A DNA stretch of 32,366 nt from an uncultured Prevotella sp. Its GTDB lineage: Bacteria > Bacteroidota > Bacteroidia > Bacteroidales > Bacteroidaceae. Position 1 is the stretch's first letter; each line of letters starts with the position of its first letter. Location of the stretch: positions 1 to 32,366 of the forward strand of contig CALUGX010000018.1 in assembly GCA_944320285.1 (NCBI GenBank), given 5' to 3'. Below the pieces are notes generated by a model. The model searched no databases and was not told the DNA's origin. It worked only from the letters and a program-made list of their open reading frames with translations. Position numbers and translations under genes: made by a program. Shown one piece after another: positions 32,073 to 32,366 of this stretch.

Positions 32073-32186
32073 ATAAATCGTAGTGAAACGAAGGTTTTTA
32101 CTAAATAAAAGTAAATAAAATCCGAAAATACATTTTAAAAAATTCGAATTCCGTAAACGTCCCATTCTACCATCATCCACGGACAT

Positions 32187-32236
32187 CCCGGTCCTCCCCG
32201 CTCTCCCGGCTCTCCCAGAACCTCCCGGTTTTTCCC
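32187..32236 (-). repeat. G-run tract with 9-bp periodicity (possible G-quadruplex)
   Basis: Six runs of three or four C on the plus strand begin at 32187, 32196, 32205, 32214, 32224 and 32234, separated by 5-7 nt. The minus strand therefore fits the G3+N1-7 quadruplex rule with two spare runs. The units TCCCGGTCC, TCCCCGCTC, TCCCGGCTC and so on look like a decayed tandem repeat. Confidence 0.7.
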
Positions 32237-32247
32237 ATTTTCTCCAA

Positions 32248-32288
32248 CAAAAAAGCCCTGCGCGGATTTATATCTCCTCGCAGGGCTT
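32248..32288 (-). terminator. rRNA operon terminator
   Basis: AAGCCCTGCG (32253-32262) pairs perfectly with CGCAGGGCTT (32279-32288), 16-nt loop. On the minus strand it is followed by a T run (complement of 32249-32254). It lies directly after the 5S gene. Confidence 0.93.
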
Positions 32289-32298
32289 CACTCAAAAA

Positions 32299-32366
32299 AG
32301 GCGGCCTCCTACTCTCCCGCATCGCATTGCAGTACCATCGGCGCAAGCGGGCTTAACTTCTCTGTT
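32299..32366 (-). rRNA. rrf: 5S ribosomal RNA, 3' part (5' end outside window)
   Basis: The minus strand from the window end reads AACAGAGAAGTTAAGCCCGC, then a GCCGATGGTACTGC stretch, then GGGAGAGTAGGAGGCCGCC, which is the conserved 3' two thirds of bacterial 5S rRNA of the Bacteroidetes type. About 40-45 nt of the 5' part lie beyond the window. The exact 3' end may differ by one or two bases. The rest of the rRNA operon is expected further along in the same orientation (upstream of 5S). Confidence 0.95.

Noticed and set aside
32173-32240. Collagen-like peptide frame (PGPP, SPGSP) in the C-run tract
   Set aside because: The open stretch is very short, has no start codon context and the tract is explained as a decayed 9-bp repeat.

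Overview
The window reads as chromosomal DNA of a Bacteroidales bacterium, most likely Prevotellaceae or a close relative such as Muribaculaceae. The evidence is a SusC/SusD pair, lipoproteins with acidic stretches after the lipobox cysteine, C-terminal tails of the type IX secretion kind, and repeated promoter matches of the Bacteroidetes form TAnnTTTG, three of them with TTTG exactly 19 nt upstream. Genus and species cannot be fixed from the sequence alone.

Layout. Positions 1-2119 (+): 3' part of gltX, then waaA (Kdo transferase). 2246-4597 (-): secreted C10 cysteine peptidase. 4993-6093 (+): membrane-anchored metallophosphoesterase. 6237-8249 (-): DsbD-type disulfide reductase. 8382-9677 (-): cysteine desulfidase-like iron-sulfur enzyme. 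9955-10788 (-): lptB, divergent from mlaE and mlaF (11056-12727, +), so LPS export and phospholipid transport ATPases sit side by side. 12867-13964 (+): choloylglycine hydrolase family enzyme. 14179-15141 (-): unknown secreted protein. 15643-16149 (+): gamma-carbonic-anhydrase-like protein. 16343-21364 (-): TonB-dependent receptor followed by a surface lipoprotein made of two copies of a 354-residue domain. 21851-23288 (-): DUF2795 protein, cob(I)alamin adenosyltransferase and a conserved Bacteroidetes protein of unknown function. 23573-30244 (-): SusC, SusD, a small lipoprotein and a secreted protein with a sorting-type tail. 30790-32016 (-): iron-sulfur L-serine ammonia-lyase. 32299 to the window end (-): 3' part of a 5S rRNA gene followed by a strong terminator.

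The genes fall into housekeeping functions (gltX, waaA, lptB, mlaEF, sdaA, 5S) and two outer-membrane uptake modules. One is the SusCD unit, which has no glycosidase or regulator beside it. The other is the TonB receptor plus duplicated lipoprotein, whose substrate is not evident.

The intergenic DNA is rich in dispersed repeats. I see four families: (A) TTAAGAGTTAAG hairpins that carry the stop codons of several genes; (B) GC-rich CCCTCCCGAAGGGAGGG palindromes present as inverted pairs, one of which encodes the tail of a protein; (C) multi-hairpin AAAAGGGCA elements; (E) promoter-bearing repeats of about 50 bp in front of two transcription units. A G-run tract with a roughly 9-bp period lies just beyond the rRNA terminator. 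These repeats, and the duplicated lipoprotein with its TonB receptor, are the least ordinary things here. I found no CRISPR array, transposase, prophage, tRNA or convincing riboswitch.
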